This document shows positions 44,561-57,700 of a stretch of 64,000 bases of DNA, piece after piece. A model generated the notes under the pieces. It searched no databases. It was given only the letters and a program-made list of their open reading frames with translations, and was not told where the DNA came from. Position numbers and translations under genes: made by a program. The DNA comes from Mytilus trossulus (Eukaryota; Mollusca; Bivalvia; Mytilida; Mytilidae): NCBI RefSeq assembly GCF_036588685.1, contig NC_086373.1:1922001-1986000 (forward strand). Reading direction: 5' to 3'. Each line of letters starts with the position of its first letter. Positions within the stretch are counted from its first letter, which is position 1.

Positions 44561-46659
44561 ATTGACCCATTCAAAATTGATGGTACCATTTAGTGCAGTT
44601 GATGGATGTTCTCATTGTTAACCACAAGGATTGACTGGCATAAAAAAAAATGGGATCACCCATGGGCTTCTCCCCTCCTGAAGTAAAACGTAAAACACAT
44701 GCTAAAAAGGGAGTCCGTGGGGTTCTTTAAATACACATCAACTAGTCCGTTTTGAATCTAAAGGATTCATGTAGGGGTGGTGCCACACTCTTTGAATGTA
44801 AAACAATCATTAAATGTGGAACAAAGAGACCCAAAAGAAGCTTTTTGAAATACAAAATGTCTACCTCTGTCTCAAATTCGTGCATGCATCATTATCGACG
44901 ACCCTCTTCTCAAACCTATTGATTGCATTATAACTGATTTGATTCTGTCCTGAACATGAACGAAATATTTGTCACTGGACGTTAGGAATATAATAAATAG
45001 TAAACCAACCTGTATAATATTCAACAGTTTGCTTTTGTAAATGTTGCTCACTTTTTTTGCGATATCGGTTTACGTATATTCAGCGTCCCCACCCAATAAA
45101 GTGAAAAAGTTACCAAAACAGGTTTATTTCAACCAAGGCATAAGAGTTTGAATTGACACCCAATATAAGATATTACTTTTTTTCTTTAGTGTCTACGTTG
45201 ATGATGCATCAAATGCAATTATTCACGCTGGGATCTACTGAAAGAGTTTTTTTTAATGTCTGCTATTTTTCTATTTTTATTATTGTCATGAGCGACAAAA
45301 CATATCAAGTAATTGAAAAGAAAAGAGAACAACTTAGACCGGTGGGAAAAATGACATAAAAACAGCATAGAAATCTGACCCTTCTATTATAAATTGTAAT
45401 GCTTTCATTTCCCAGGTATAAAACGTATGACAGGTGTTTTGTTCACACATCTTGCAAAAAAATGGTACAAAACATGTATTTCTATATATAAGTTTTGAAT
45501 GGAATTACAGCCAATTGCATTGAGTATGTAGGTACAGGTAGTATCGTTGAATAGCTTAATTGCTAGCTGAACCGTGAAGTCATTATTTATAGGTAATGTA
45601 TAATACCCTCCTTTTGAAGTAGTCTTGTCCTACACACAGATAGACTTGCTTGTTATATATATATATATATTTATTTTTATTTTTTTTTGGGGGGGGGGGT
45701 ATGGTTTCCGTTGTGAAAATCCAATTCAGTGAACCTTATGGTGTTGTTTTTTTGTGGACAGATAGCAGTATGTATTATAGATGAAATATTGAAAGCTTGT
45801 GACGATCTTTCACGAAGTTTTCAATCATTTTAGCCTTTATTTAAGTAGTTCTACGTGTTGATATTAAACGTATGTGTGCAACATGTTCCGAAAATTATAC
45901 TGCTCGTCTAACAGTATATCAAACTACTACTCTACTTTAGATGATATGTTTACCCTGTGTTTTTGTTTCAATTATTGCGTTACAAAAACAATAAATTCTG
46001 TGCGTTTACAGATTTTGAGAAGGCTTTCGATGGCGAGATTAGTTTGTTTTAAAAAAATGTTATTAAACAATATAAATGGTAAGGTTTGACTCTCCCTTTG
46101 GTATCTTACGTCCCTCTTTTATAAGGTTAATATATCAAATATGATCTCGTTTATCATATACAATTGTTATTCGGGATACTTTGCTTGTGACAACGGCGTA
46201 CACTGAGAATATATGCTTGTGACAACGGCGTACACGGAGAAATATTGTCTCCTATTTTCTTTATTTTTAAAGGATTCAGAAGAATTCTTCGCCAGTAAAA
46301 ATATTCAGGACTTATTAAAAAAACCATCAGAAGATCTTGAAAGAGAATTTTGAAATATATTTAAAGTTTTTCATCATAATATACGAAGATAACATGGGTG
46401 TAGTTGGCAGAAACAGTACAGGACCTTCTGCAGACGCAAATATATGCCTTTCATAACTATTGCGAGGTTTGGAAAATAGAAGTAAACGTTTTTATATTTT
46501 CTGCAGGGTTTGTTACTCGTGCTGTGTGGATTCAGTAGAATGTGTGTCCGTGTTTGTAGTGTATACCCTTATATTTGTACAGTTATGGATTGTTTGCTTG
46601 TAAGAAAGCTGTATACTTATTCTATTATCATGATTAATGATCTATTTCTTATACTTTTT
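44561..46659. other. non-coding stretch
   Basis: AT-rich. It has a (TA)n run and T/G homopolymers near 45655-45700, and a 28-bp direct repeat (cttgtgacaacggcgtacac) at about 46187 and 46215. No gene is recognised. Confidence 0.5.
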
Positions 46660-47145
46660 TTTTTTATGCCCACCTACGATAGTAGAGGGGCATTATGTTT
46701 TCTGGTCTTTGCGTCCGTTCGTCCCTCAGTTCGTCCGTCCGTTCGTCCGTCTGTCCCGCTTCAGGTTAAAGTTTTTGGTCAAGGTAGTTTTTGATGAAGC
46801 TGAAATCTAATCAACTTGAAACTTAGTACATATGTTCCTTATGATATGATCTTTCTAATTTTAAAGACAAATTAAACTTTTGACCCCAATTTCACGGTCC
46901 ACTGAACATAGAAAATGAAAGTGCGAGTTTCAGGTTAAAGGTTTTGGTCAAGGTAGTTTTTGATGAAGTTGAAGTCCAATCAACTTGAAACTTAGTACAA
47001 ATGTTCCCTATGATATGATCTTTCTAATTTTAATGCCTAATTATATTTTTTACCCATTTTCACGGTCCATTGAAAATGGAAAATGATAATGCGAGTGGGG
47101 CATCCGTGTACTTTGGACACATTCTTGCTTAATGTATGTATCACT
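46660..47145 (+). mobile_element. non-autonomous repeat element with about 175-bp tandem core
   Basis: The left end is tatgcccacctacgatagta followed by gaggggcat and a cgtccgtccgttcgtccgtc tract. Two direct repeats follow, each beginning ttcaggttaaag and ending near ttcacggtcca. The right end is gagtggggcatccgtgtac, then tttggacacattcttg. 'atgccc' on the left and 'ggggcat' on the right are inverted. A shorter inverted copy lies at 49493-49642. The class is uncertain; the ends-plus-tandem-core plan resembles the 33724-36093 element. Confidence 0.55.
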
Positions 47146-47200
47146 TTGGTCTCTTGTAGATAGTTGTCTCATTGGCAATCATACCACATCTTCTTTTGTA
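47140..47200 (-). repeat. dispersed mussel repeat fragment, 'gatgtggtatgattgcc' family
   Basis: Reads tctcattggcaatcatacca followed by catcttcttt, the reverse of the family's start, directly after the tandem-core element. Confidence 0.7.
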
Positions 47201-47646
47201 TAAGTTGACAAGAGTAACACCCTAATTTTTCTGAATTTCAGTAAAGAACAGGAAAAGTACAGGAAACTAGTTTTAGGAAGCTTTGTTCTTTGATAAAAAA
47301 AAATATAACATTTGTAACCTCTCTCGATTGTTCTGTAAATATTTCAAATTATCTATTGTTGTATTTGTCATCCATGTATACCGATGTATTTTTTTGCGTT
47401 GGTTTTGTGAGAATAAAGATATAGTAGTATTAACCAATAGTGTATTGTCCTCTTCAATTGTTCAAATATATTTTAAACAGTCCAATTTTTTTCACGATTT
47501 CTTTATACAATTTTATATGTAGACAATCCTTAACTGATATTGCCAGCACGGCGATGAGAGATACTTGTTTTCGTATGTGTGTCAACAGTCAACCCGTTAA
47601 AAATTATTAGAAAAGAACATTCAAATTCCTGTATATCCAAAGCAAT

Positions 47647-47837
47647 AGAAATCACTGTTGGTGGATTACATATTGGAAATCACTGTTGGTGGATTACATA
47701 TTGGAAATCACTGTTGGTGGATTACATATTGGAAATCACTGTTGGTGGATTACATATTGGAAATCACTGTTGGTGGATTACATATTTACCTGTAGGTGGA
47801 TTACATATTTACCTGTTGGTGGATTACATATTTACAA
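47647..47837. repeat. 28-bp tandem repeat with a shorter variant unit
   Basis: Five copies of ggaaatcactgttggtggat plus tacatatt, then copies of a 23-bp derivative (tacctgtaggtggattacat plus att) that keeps the ggtggattacatatt half. Confidence 0.9.
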
Positions 47838-48599
47838 GAGAAAACATGATTGCAAGTATAATTTCATATTTTAATTTTGATTCTTTTTCAATTTCATACC
47901 CTGTTATAAATATATTTTGGTCGTATAATTCATCTGACCAAACTCAAAATATTGCTTATAAGGAATGTGACATGAATGATATATCTATACAATGTACAAT
48001 GAATTGAGACAAATAACCGTACCTCAGGTTTTAAAAAGTACAAAAATAACTATACACATTCTCTGTACAAAAACATTAACAAACATAGACAAAACAAATA
48101 TCAACTTTGGTATAAACAATTCTTCAATAGAAAACAAAGAGTATTGTAAAAGAGATTTAGACGAACAAAGAGGGTCTAAACGGGTATGTTTCATGTGTTT
48201 TCTAATTCTTCTATGAACACTAAAGTGTAATTTAACAGGGAATCATAAGATCAGTATATTATTCTGATTCTGAAAATTTTGTAGCCTGGTATCCCGGCCC
48301 AATATATGTTTCACGTCGGTTGTGTAAAACTGTGAGCCAGGATCTCAGACTAGATATTTTGTTGATGCACTGTACCCGTTTAAATCCTCATTAAGGAGTA
48401 TATAATGCCACAAAAATGGAACAAGAAAGACTAGAGATCTCTGCTGTCAGCAGTATGTCACATTGTCATATTCATATGTCATAGATTATCATAGTATTAT
48501 GCTTGTTTAGCACCAACCCACCAACCATAGTCCCAAATAAACACGTAAATTCAACAATTCAGCACTGTATGAAATGGAATAATGTCACATGATAGGGAA
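47838..48599. other. non-coding stretch 3' of grainyhead
   Basis: No gene is recognised. It may contain the grainyhead 3'UTR next to the stop codon at 48600; no unambiguous polyadenylation signal was picked out. Confidence 0.5.
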
Positions 48600-48726
48600 C
48601 TAGACATCCAGTTCCGATAGAATGATTTCATAGTCCTTGTCATCGTTCATTTGATTGAGTTCTATAACAAACGTAGATTCGTGAGAGTAATGTCGTACTA
48701 TGTTGTCATCTAATCGGACCAATATT
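48600..48726 (-). CDS. grh: grainyhead terminal exon
   Basis: Encodes [20 protein letters not shown], then [21 protein letters not shown] and a TAG stop at 48600-48602. 'ILV.MDDNI..HYSNEDTF' is the conserved C-terminus of grainyhead proteins. Confidence 0.93.
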
Positions 48727-51700
48727 CTGAAAAATAAAATAAACATATTTAATTTAAAGCTATTAAAGTATTCAATGAATAGGACAACGACGACGACGAT
48801 GAGTACGACACAGTCAATTCAAACATTAAACTGACCAATTCTTAAATCCAGAAGGCTTTTGTAAAACGCTTTTAATATTGAATTCAGGACCTTGCTGCAT
48901 TTTTTTTTGTTCTTTGTTCTTTTATTTATAAAGTCTATGTAAGGCCTACTATTTAATTACCATCTTCGTGTTGCCCTGCATAGTTACAACATAAAAATGT
49001 TATACTAAAAGTATCTTGTATTGTTATAAGTATTTTATTATGTGTAAACTTCACAGGGTGGAAAGAATGTAACAAATACCAATGTAATTTTATCATTATA
49101 AGATTTTATTCAAAAAAGTAAATTTCCATATTCTAAACTTTAATAATGTGCACTTTTTTTCTCTAGTAAGTTTAATTACTCACCCCTTCTTTGATCTTTT
49201 GTAAGTACTCTTGACTTTAACAGCTGCTATTTTATACTTTTCTTCAACCTTTAAATGAAATAAATATCTTTAATTCTTTAATTCACGTAATCGTTTACAC
49301 ACCATCAGTATTCTTCTTTCAAACGTAATCATATTGCTAACCATATAATACTGACATAATAGTACTGATATGTAATTGCGCAGGCGTATTCAAAAGGTTC
49401 ACGATTTAAATGTGTAAACATTAAATAAACTGGAATAGCATGAATGTATTAAATATTCAACAAGTACTAATGATGATCATCATTTTAAACAAGAATGTGT
49501 CCATAGTTCACGGATGCCCCACTCGCACTTTCATTTTCTATGTTTAGTGGATCGTGAAATTGGGGTCAAAACTCTACGACGAACGGACGGACAGACAAGA
49601 AAACATAATGCCCCTCTACTATCGTAGGTGGGGCATAAAATAGATTTAAAATGAACTACTTACAGCTTGAAGAAGTCCTTGAAGAGTTGGTGTGCGTAGC
49701 ATTAGTGCTGTATATATTGTCTCGTTGTGTTCTCGGACATACAATAACACTGAAAAATAATAACAACGATATAATTGCATGACGTAAAATTCATAAATTC
49801 TATTTTTTTTTTTTATTGTTTCAGTGATTTTTTTTAATTTCCAATTCCAGTAATATTTAAACTTTCGAAATTGTAGATAAATATATTGAACAGCAACTTT
49901 TAATTAGTTATGATAAAAGATGCAACATAATTAATAGACATATCTGAAAAAAAAACGTACCTTTTGGGAGATCATGATAATATGCATCTGTTCTGCTTCT
50001 CTTTGCAGGCGGACAAAGTATATCTTCAAATCCTTCTGCACTCGTCAAACTGTAAATAAATAAAGCAAAATTATTTCCAGAGCTCATATTTTTCTACTCA
50101 ATAAAAAATCAAATCACCATTTTTCTATTTTTTCCTTAACTATTCTGAACTTTCTTTTTTTTTTATTTAGAACAACTAACTGACATGAGTTTAAGGTTTC
50201 TACGATCAACTAAATATTTATTTTACTTTTTTGTAACAAATGAAGATGTTTAAAAGTTATAATTTAAATGTGTTCTTACCTGGAGTTTCCGTCATCATCT
50301 GTCACACCTATACTCATAGGACTTGCCTGAAAAAAATAACACAAATTTCAATGTATATGAAAGAAAAACCGCATACATCAGTTGTATAGCAATGTTTCAA
50401 CATATTTTACAGACTATATACTTGAAAAAAGATGTGGTATGATTTCCAATGAGACAGCTATCCACAAAAGACCAAAATGTCACAGACATTAACAACTATA
50501 GGTCACCGTACGGCTTTCAACAATAGCAAAGCCCATACCGCAGTCAGCTATAAAAGGCCCCGATAAGACAATGTAAAACAATTTGGTCATTTCATCTAAG
50601 AATTTCAAAATCAGTTTGACCAAGACCAATTAATACTGTTTGGTGTAACATTTAAACTTTTAGAAAACAAGGAAAACTTATTTTAAAGAAACAGGAGAGA
50701 AAAAATTCGTGGTAATAAAATCTTACTTTTTGAAAATACATAGTTTTTGCATAATGGAAATTGATATAAATCAACTTTAGACCTTTCAAAGAATTAAAAT
50801 AAAACTTCATTGTATTATAACTTACCTTATTCACGCTGTCATCTTGATCACTACTGACTGGGGTAAACAAAACTGGAAATGTTTTGGAGTCGGCCATGCT
50901 GTAGAAAGCTGATCGTTCACATGGTGGCCAATGCATCTCCATCTCGCTTCGTTTTCCTGATAGAGGGAAATGGTAATACGAAATGTAATCAAGGTTCTCA
51001 AATGGTTTTATAAAAAATTATGAGATAACTGTCAATAAGAGTCAAATTATCAAAGGTACCAGGATTATAATTTAGTACGCCAAACACGCGTTTCGTCTAC
51101 ATAAGACTCATCAGTGACGCTCATATCAAAATATTTATAAAGCCAAACAAGTTCAACGTCGAAGAGCACTGAGGATCCAAAATTGCCTTTGTAAGCAACT
51201 CAGTAAAGGTAAGTTTTACTTATACTTTTTACAATTGACAATAAATATATAACTGGAAATCACTAAATTTAATGAAAAAGAAATAAAAGAGGAAACTCAC
51301 GTTTGATTGTTTCTTGTCCGTCTTTAGTCCTAACAGTTCGTCTCTTTTCCTCATCTCGAGTTTTTCTTTCAGCCCCTTTGTCACAGAAGACTTTGATTTG
51401 ACAATACCCTCTGTGGATAGGGTATATATCTTTTTGATTTTCAAATGTATCGATCTGAATGTGTAATGGAAGCCCCTTTAAAAGAAAAAAGCAAACATTA
51501 AAGATAATTAGCTTATAAAATATCTAGCTATATCAAACTAAATCTTCTTCGATTTTTAATATGCATTTGTCCTGGTACTTTTGCTAACTATTGTCATTCT
51601 GTACTGACTTATAAATTTACCGACAGCAAGTGCGTGAAATACATACATTTGATCAATATGTGCGTTTGTCGCACTTCAAATTTCGTTTGGTTAATACGTA

Positions 51701-54700
51701 TTATACATATTACAATTCAGATAAGCCTTGTAGATGTATGTTCCCAAAACTAATATTTATTTGTTCTATTGACTAAAATCTCAATTATATTCATTTATTC
51801 AATTTCCAACAACTGAGAGCATGAAATTGATTTTGATTACATTAGTAATTTTTCTTGTAACATCATAAAAACCTAATGGTAAATTGATGAAGAATAAAAC
51901 CTATACACACCTTGACACCTTTTTGATTGCTGAAATCTGTGCTGAGACAGTGTACCGCCACATTTACCTGTAATCATTAAAAACTTTATTACTTAAAATG
52001 AAAGAAAATCGATGAAAAAGCCATTTATATTCATTCAAACTGATGAAATATTGGTGATTAAAGCTTAAAGCTCAGAGTGTTTGATGCAGCGGTGTTGAAG
52101 ATATAGACTGTCGTATTACGTATCCAGAAGCAATGCTGTCATAATCTGCATATGATATTCGGAATTTAAGTAAATTACGTAAAAACATTGACAGAAATTA
52201 TACATTATTGCAACTTACAAAGCAACATTTATTCATTTGAGAAAAATGCTGTTATAAACATAAAATTATTCTCGTGTGAAAAAATTCCGTAAAATCGTTA
52301 TTTTAAACATCAAAAACAACTGAACACTATATAGTAAATATTGATTGATATGACTGTTTACCTTAACATTTGAGTCTCTTGGATTCCATTTGACAGCCAC
52401 GGCATTAAATGCAATCTCGTTTATATTACTGGCTTGTACACCTTGGCTGTCCTTTGTATCTAAAAATATCAATACAATGTTTCATCAGTTAAAACATCGA
52501 ATCTATTTCAAACTAAGATTTACTCTTAAAACTTTGTATTTGATATGGATTAACAAATGACAATTGCTTTGAATAAAGCAACACTGACCAGTCAAAACTG
52601 TAGAAAAAAACGTGAGTATGATGTGCCACATTATCAGCCTGATTTTTTTAAAGGTTTTAACATATATTTTTTACTTTCAAGTTGTGTAAAAAAACAATAT
52701 TATAGGCTGAATTTCCATTTTATTGCATAAAACTCAATAACTACAAGGAAGTGAGAAGGAAGATACTACTTATAACTATATATATGATTGCTTACCAATA
52801 TCAATGACTCTCTGCTTATAGCTATGCTGCCGTGAATGCCAGAATTCCCATGCCTTCCTCTCGTCCTCAAGTGATTTGTCGTCCCTGAACACAACCATGA
52901 TTACTGACTGTAAAATAAACAAAAATGTTCATGGATTTCTAGATGAATGTACTGTATAAAATAACGAATAGATTTATCATTCATCAATGAACTGGTATTG
53001 AGAATAAGATATTCTACAAGTGTATGAGTTCACCTTTTCCGAAGTGGAGCACAAAGAGGTCAGGGTAAAGACGTAAACACGAGTTTAACACATTGAATTT
53101 TCATTAAAGGAGAGCACTAGTAACTTTTTGTCTAGTTAAACCCAATACTCAAAATCAATGCACATAGAAACTTGTTATAAAATGTTCTGAACGTATAAGT
53201 TACGATGTTGAATAAACAATTACTGCGGGAACATAATACATGAAGTAAGTATAACAGAATTAAAAGTGCTTACCTTAACCATTTGTGATGGCGGTATTCT
53301 GTCCCCTGCAAACTCCAAACTTAATGCATAATACTGGCCTGTAAAATATAAAATAAGTTGTTATACATGGCATGTACACTTTTCTTGGGTTTTTTTCTAT
53401 ATTCTTGCTTAGATATATTTGTCGAACTGTCTTAAAATTATTTTTTATGTTTCTGACAAAAAAGTCTGTCTAAATGTAAACCAAACCATTTTAAAAACGT
53501 TTGGATTAAAATTAAAATGAACAAAGAATTAAAATAAGCGAAAAATGCATTCACAAGCAAGCTTTTACCTTTGTTTACATATGTGATTCTGTCTTCATCA
53601 AACCGCACTGAAGTCGAGATCGGAGTATCCATAAAGTAATTATAACCAGTCGGATTAATTTCTCTGAAAAGATAATAATTCATAAAATTATTTTTACACA
53701 CGATATTGCCAGAATAAATGATATACACACAATACCGCCAGAATATATGATATACACAAACAATACCGACAAAATACATGATATACACACTGGCAATACC
53801 ACCATAATACATCTTTACACACAATACCGCAAAAATAAATGATATACCCACAATATCACTAAAACATTAATTGCAAGGAGGTACTTAATTGGAATTTAAA
53901 AAGTTGGTTTTTTTTTGGTTTTCCTCGCAAACACATTTATGATTAAAAAGAAGCTAACTTTTCCATCAAAATCGTAAAAAATACAGAAAAGTCAATTTGC
54001 AAGACTTAATAATAACTTACAATTTTGGAATCGTCGGGTGATATGCGGTTAGTTTGTCCGACGCCCATCGTTGTTTAGGAAATACCACTGGCGCCGACTT
54101 CCGTCTTTTTCCAGTTTTCTGAGGTGCAACAGGCGTCTCATTGAAATTACTGTCCTCCTTTTTATAAAACTAGAAGAAAAAAATGTGTCTTCATTAACAC
54201 ATGTGCAATTCCTATTTTGCTGAATTTTCACTTAAATTCTTTCAATTTATAGAACTGTATTATTTTTTTCCGACGAAACTTCAATAATACAAAAAGTGTA
54301 CAAAATCCCTTGGGTTACGTTGACTAAAACATATCATTTCCATCTCAATTATATCATTGACACCACTAATTATCAAATTATTACATTTAATGAAAATCGT
54401 TGAAGATAAAGATCAAATGTCTTATATTTGTTCTCACGTTTAATCTTTAATAATTATATGTTTTCTGATAAACATCTATCGTGTAAATCATGTATTAACT
54501 TGGTTTAATGAAGACAAATAAATAATAATGGAGCTGAAATTTAAATTTTGATTAAAATTGTGTCGTTGAATTTCCTTATTTCTATTTTGATTAAAATTTC
54601 GTCGTTGAATTTCCTTATTTCTATCAACTGATATTTCAAAAGAAAATTGAATTAAAAAAAATGTATTTGAATGTTTAAAGGACATGCGGAAGAGTATGCT

Positions 54701-57700
54701 TACCAATGAGTTCTGTTGTTCTGTTGGAGATAAGCAAGGTTCGTGATATCCACTATCAGGAGATTTCATTGTGTAGTTTTCTTTTATGTTGGTAGCATAC
54801 GGGTACGTCTGTGGATGTGCTGGTTGATGATGTTGCTGCTGTTGTTCTTGATAAAACTGTTGCTGTTGTATAAAGCGTTCCAACATTATATCTCTGTCAG
54901 CTACCTGATTCTCTAATGATGACGTCACTGGAGGATACATATAGTTGGCGTTCTGAGAGTAGAAATTGTTTGTCGTTACTGGATACGAGTTCTGTCTCAT
55001 TGGCGTTGTTGTTATTGGTTCTTGGATACTAATGCCTGTAGATTGTTGTAGACTTACTAAATGTTGCAAATTGTTCACTAGCATATCTGGATAACAATTA
55101 TTATGAGCGACTGACATATGAAGGGACACAGGGTCCACTTCAAGTACTGTATGTGAACCTAAACGATGAGACATGTTTTCACTATTATCTTGTGTTGTCA
55201 ACGAAGTTGTGACTGGAGATTCCGTGTTTGGCGCCGTTAAAGTACCCGTTGAGACATTTTGGAACTCCTCGGGTTTTTCTATTGGATCAGACACACTATC
55301 GTCACGTGATATTGCACTTGCAGATATACCGTTATTCTCATTAGTCAACGGTACTGTACTGCCCGGGGGCATTGTCACGCCTTGCTGACTTACTTTATTT
55401 TTCATTATTTTTTCTGAAAGTGCTTTAACAATTGTTTTAGTTGGTCTTGTTTCATAAATATTTCTTTGTATTTCATTCTGATGTTTGCTTCCATTGTGTT
55501 TATGTTTAATTGATTCGATATAATTTGGGAGAACTTTGTCACAGTTTGTAATGATACATGAATCTGATGTTGGTTTAGGAGATGTTTGGGATTGCACTAT
55601 TGATGTGGTATAAATGACGTCATCTGAATCGTGATTTGAAGCACTAGTTGTGATACATGATGATAAATCCTCTGCAGATGAGAACACAATGTCACTTTCA
55701 TTTCTCACTTCCCTGTTATTCGTTACATTTTCTAGAATTCCCTGAGTTTCCACAAGCTCCTGAAAATTTAAATCAAATAATAAAATCATGGACATTTTAT
55801 ACTGCAACTAGTTTTGTTTATTCCCTACTTAGAGTAACACATCTTTATTTTCTGCGATGTCAGTTTCATCATGGAACACTTTTTCCACAATCAGGGGTTC
55901 AGAAAGGGATGAATTAAGTATTTAAAATGCTATCAATGTATGAATGTAAGTAAAGGTATAAAACAATATTAGGTCAATGTCAGAAAAGTATAATGTTTTT
56001 TTTTTGTATTTAGAACAAAACTGGTGAAGGGATTTGTAAAACCTCGCCTTTTCTCAGTTTCTCAAAAGTTTGTATTTACACTGCAACTACTTGTGTTTAT
56101 TTCCTAAATAAAATAACATAGCTATATTTTGTGCAACGTCTATTTCATCATGGAATACTTTTTCCATAATCAGGGGTTCATTAAGGGATGAAAATAAGTT
56201 TGAAATTTGTGTTATAATTTAAATACCCATCAATGTAACAATTTAAGTTGCAGTATTAAAACCAATTTGGTCTACGTCATAAAAATGAAAATAAATATTA
56301 TTATGTCTTCGTCGCAGAAGTGTGGAAAGACTCGGCAAAACCTTGCCCTTCCCCAGTTTCTCAGCCTTGTACAAAAAAGTTAATGTTTTTTTCTGATAAT
56401 GACCTGATTTTTGTTTTCTCTCTGACATTGACTTACTATTGTTTTAATTATTTAAAATATTTGATGCAGATGACAAAGGACTCTGACTTTTTTATACGTA
56501 ATATTTTCTAATTCTTACAGTACAGGAGCAAGTGGTTTTCATCTTCTATGGTTTTACAATTAAATAAAAATATCAATATTTTAGCAAACTCCTCTTCGCT
56601 TTAAAGAAATATGTAGACATATCGATGTGCCATCATCTTGCTCATATAGATTGAATTTGGGAAGCACAACATAAAAGTACATTTCCCTGTATTTGTTTTC
56701 GAACTCTTTTAATTTAAAAGCGTTCTATTAGAAGTTAAAACATCTACAGCAAGCGCCAAAGAAGAAGATAACGAGCATGATTTCTTTGATATGAACCCTT
56801 TTAAGAAATTACTTTCTTCTAGATTTATGTACTTCGTCATTCTTTGTGTTTAAGCATAAATGGGATTTCTTTATTTTTATGAATATTCATCCATATAAGT
56901 GTCGAATCAATTAGTATACTTTTTTTATAGAAACTGCAGGCGTATTGCTGAGTGATGCACAATTCGAACCTTTCCTACGCATCACAGTAGGGTGGATTTG
57001 GATGAATTGTTAAGAAGCTTTATGATTGAAAACGTTTTAAAATTTATCAATTATCTATGTGGTACAATCAAGATACTTGTACGAATGTTACAAAAAGATG
57101 TCAAATTTTACGACTGACTAGGTTACAAATATTCAAACTGTCTATGCTTATTATGATGCATATTTTTAAAACTATTTTTCTATAGAGAGTAGTTATTATG
57201 TATGAAGTAATGAGATGTGGTATGTTTGTCAATGAGACTATTATTAATTAAAGGCCAAATGACGTGGATTAAAGCAACTGTTATTTATATTTGTAGCTCA
57301 TTTTCAGTTTTAATTTGATCTCCTTTTCAAAACATGGTTGAAATACTTGCCACTGGATGTCAAAAACAAAATTTGTATTTATTTAGTTGTTCTTTGATAC
57401 TGACAAATTCCTAAAACCTTATAAAAGATTAAAACGCGTATTTTAAGTATTATTTGAAACTCGCTTTCAGAGCATTTGAATGTTCACACAGTACAAGTAT
57501 TTTTAAATAAACTTTTTAATATTTTGCCTTGCCCCCTCACTTTAATAGGAATAGTTTCTTTTCATAAACCTCTAATAGACTGAAGGACTTAACTTTTTTG
57601 CACGGAATAATTAAAAGGAATAGTGTGGTTGACTTTCTTACGTAATATGGTGTGATGAGACGTTTTTAAATTAAATTTCAATCTAAATAAGTACAAATGT

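Noticed and set aside
43566-48000. CRISPR-like arrays
   Set aside because: These are head-to-tail minisatellites with no unique spacers, in an animal genome with split genes; not CRISPR.
54488-55807. Single 439-codon minus gene
   Set aside because: Only 54704-55759 is coding; both ends of the frame run past consensus splice sites into intron, and the protein matches grainyhead only when spliced.
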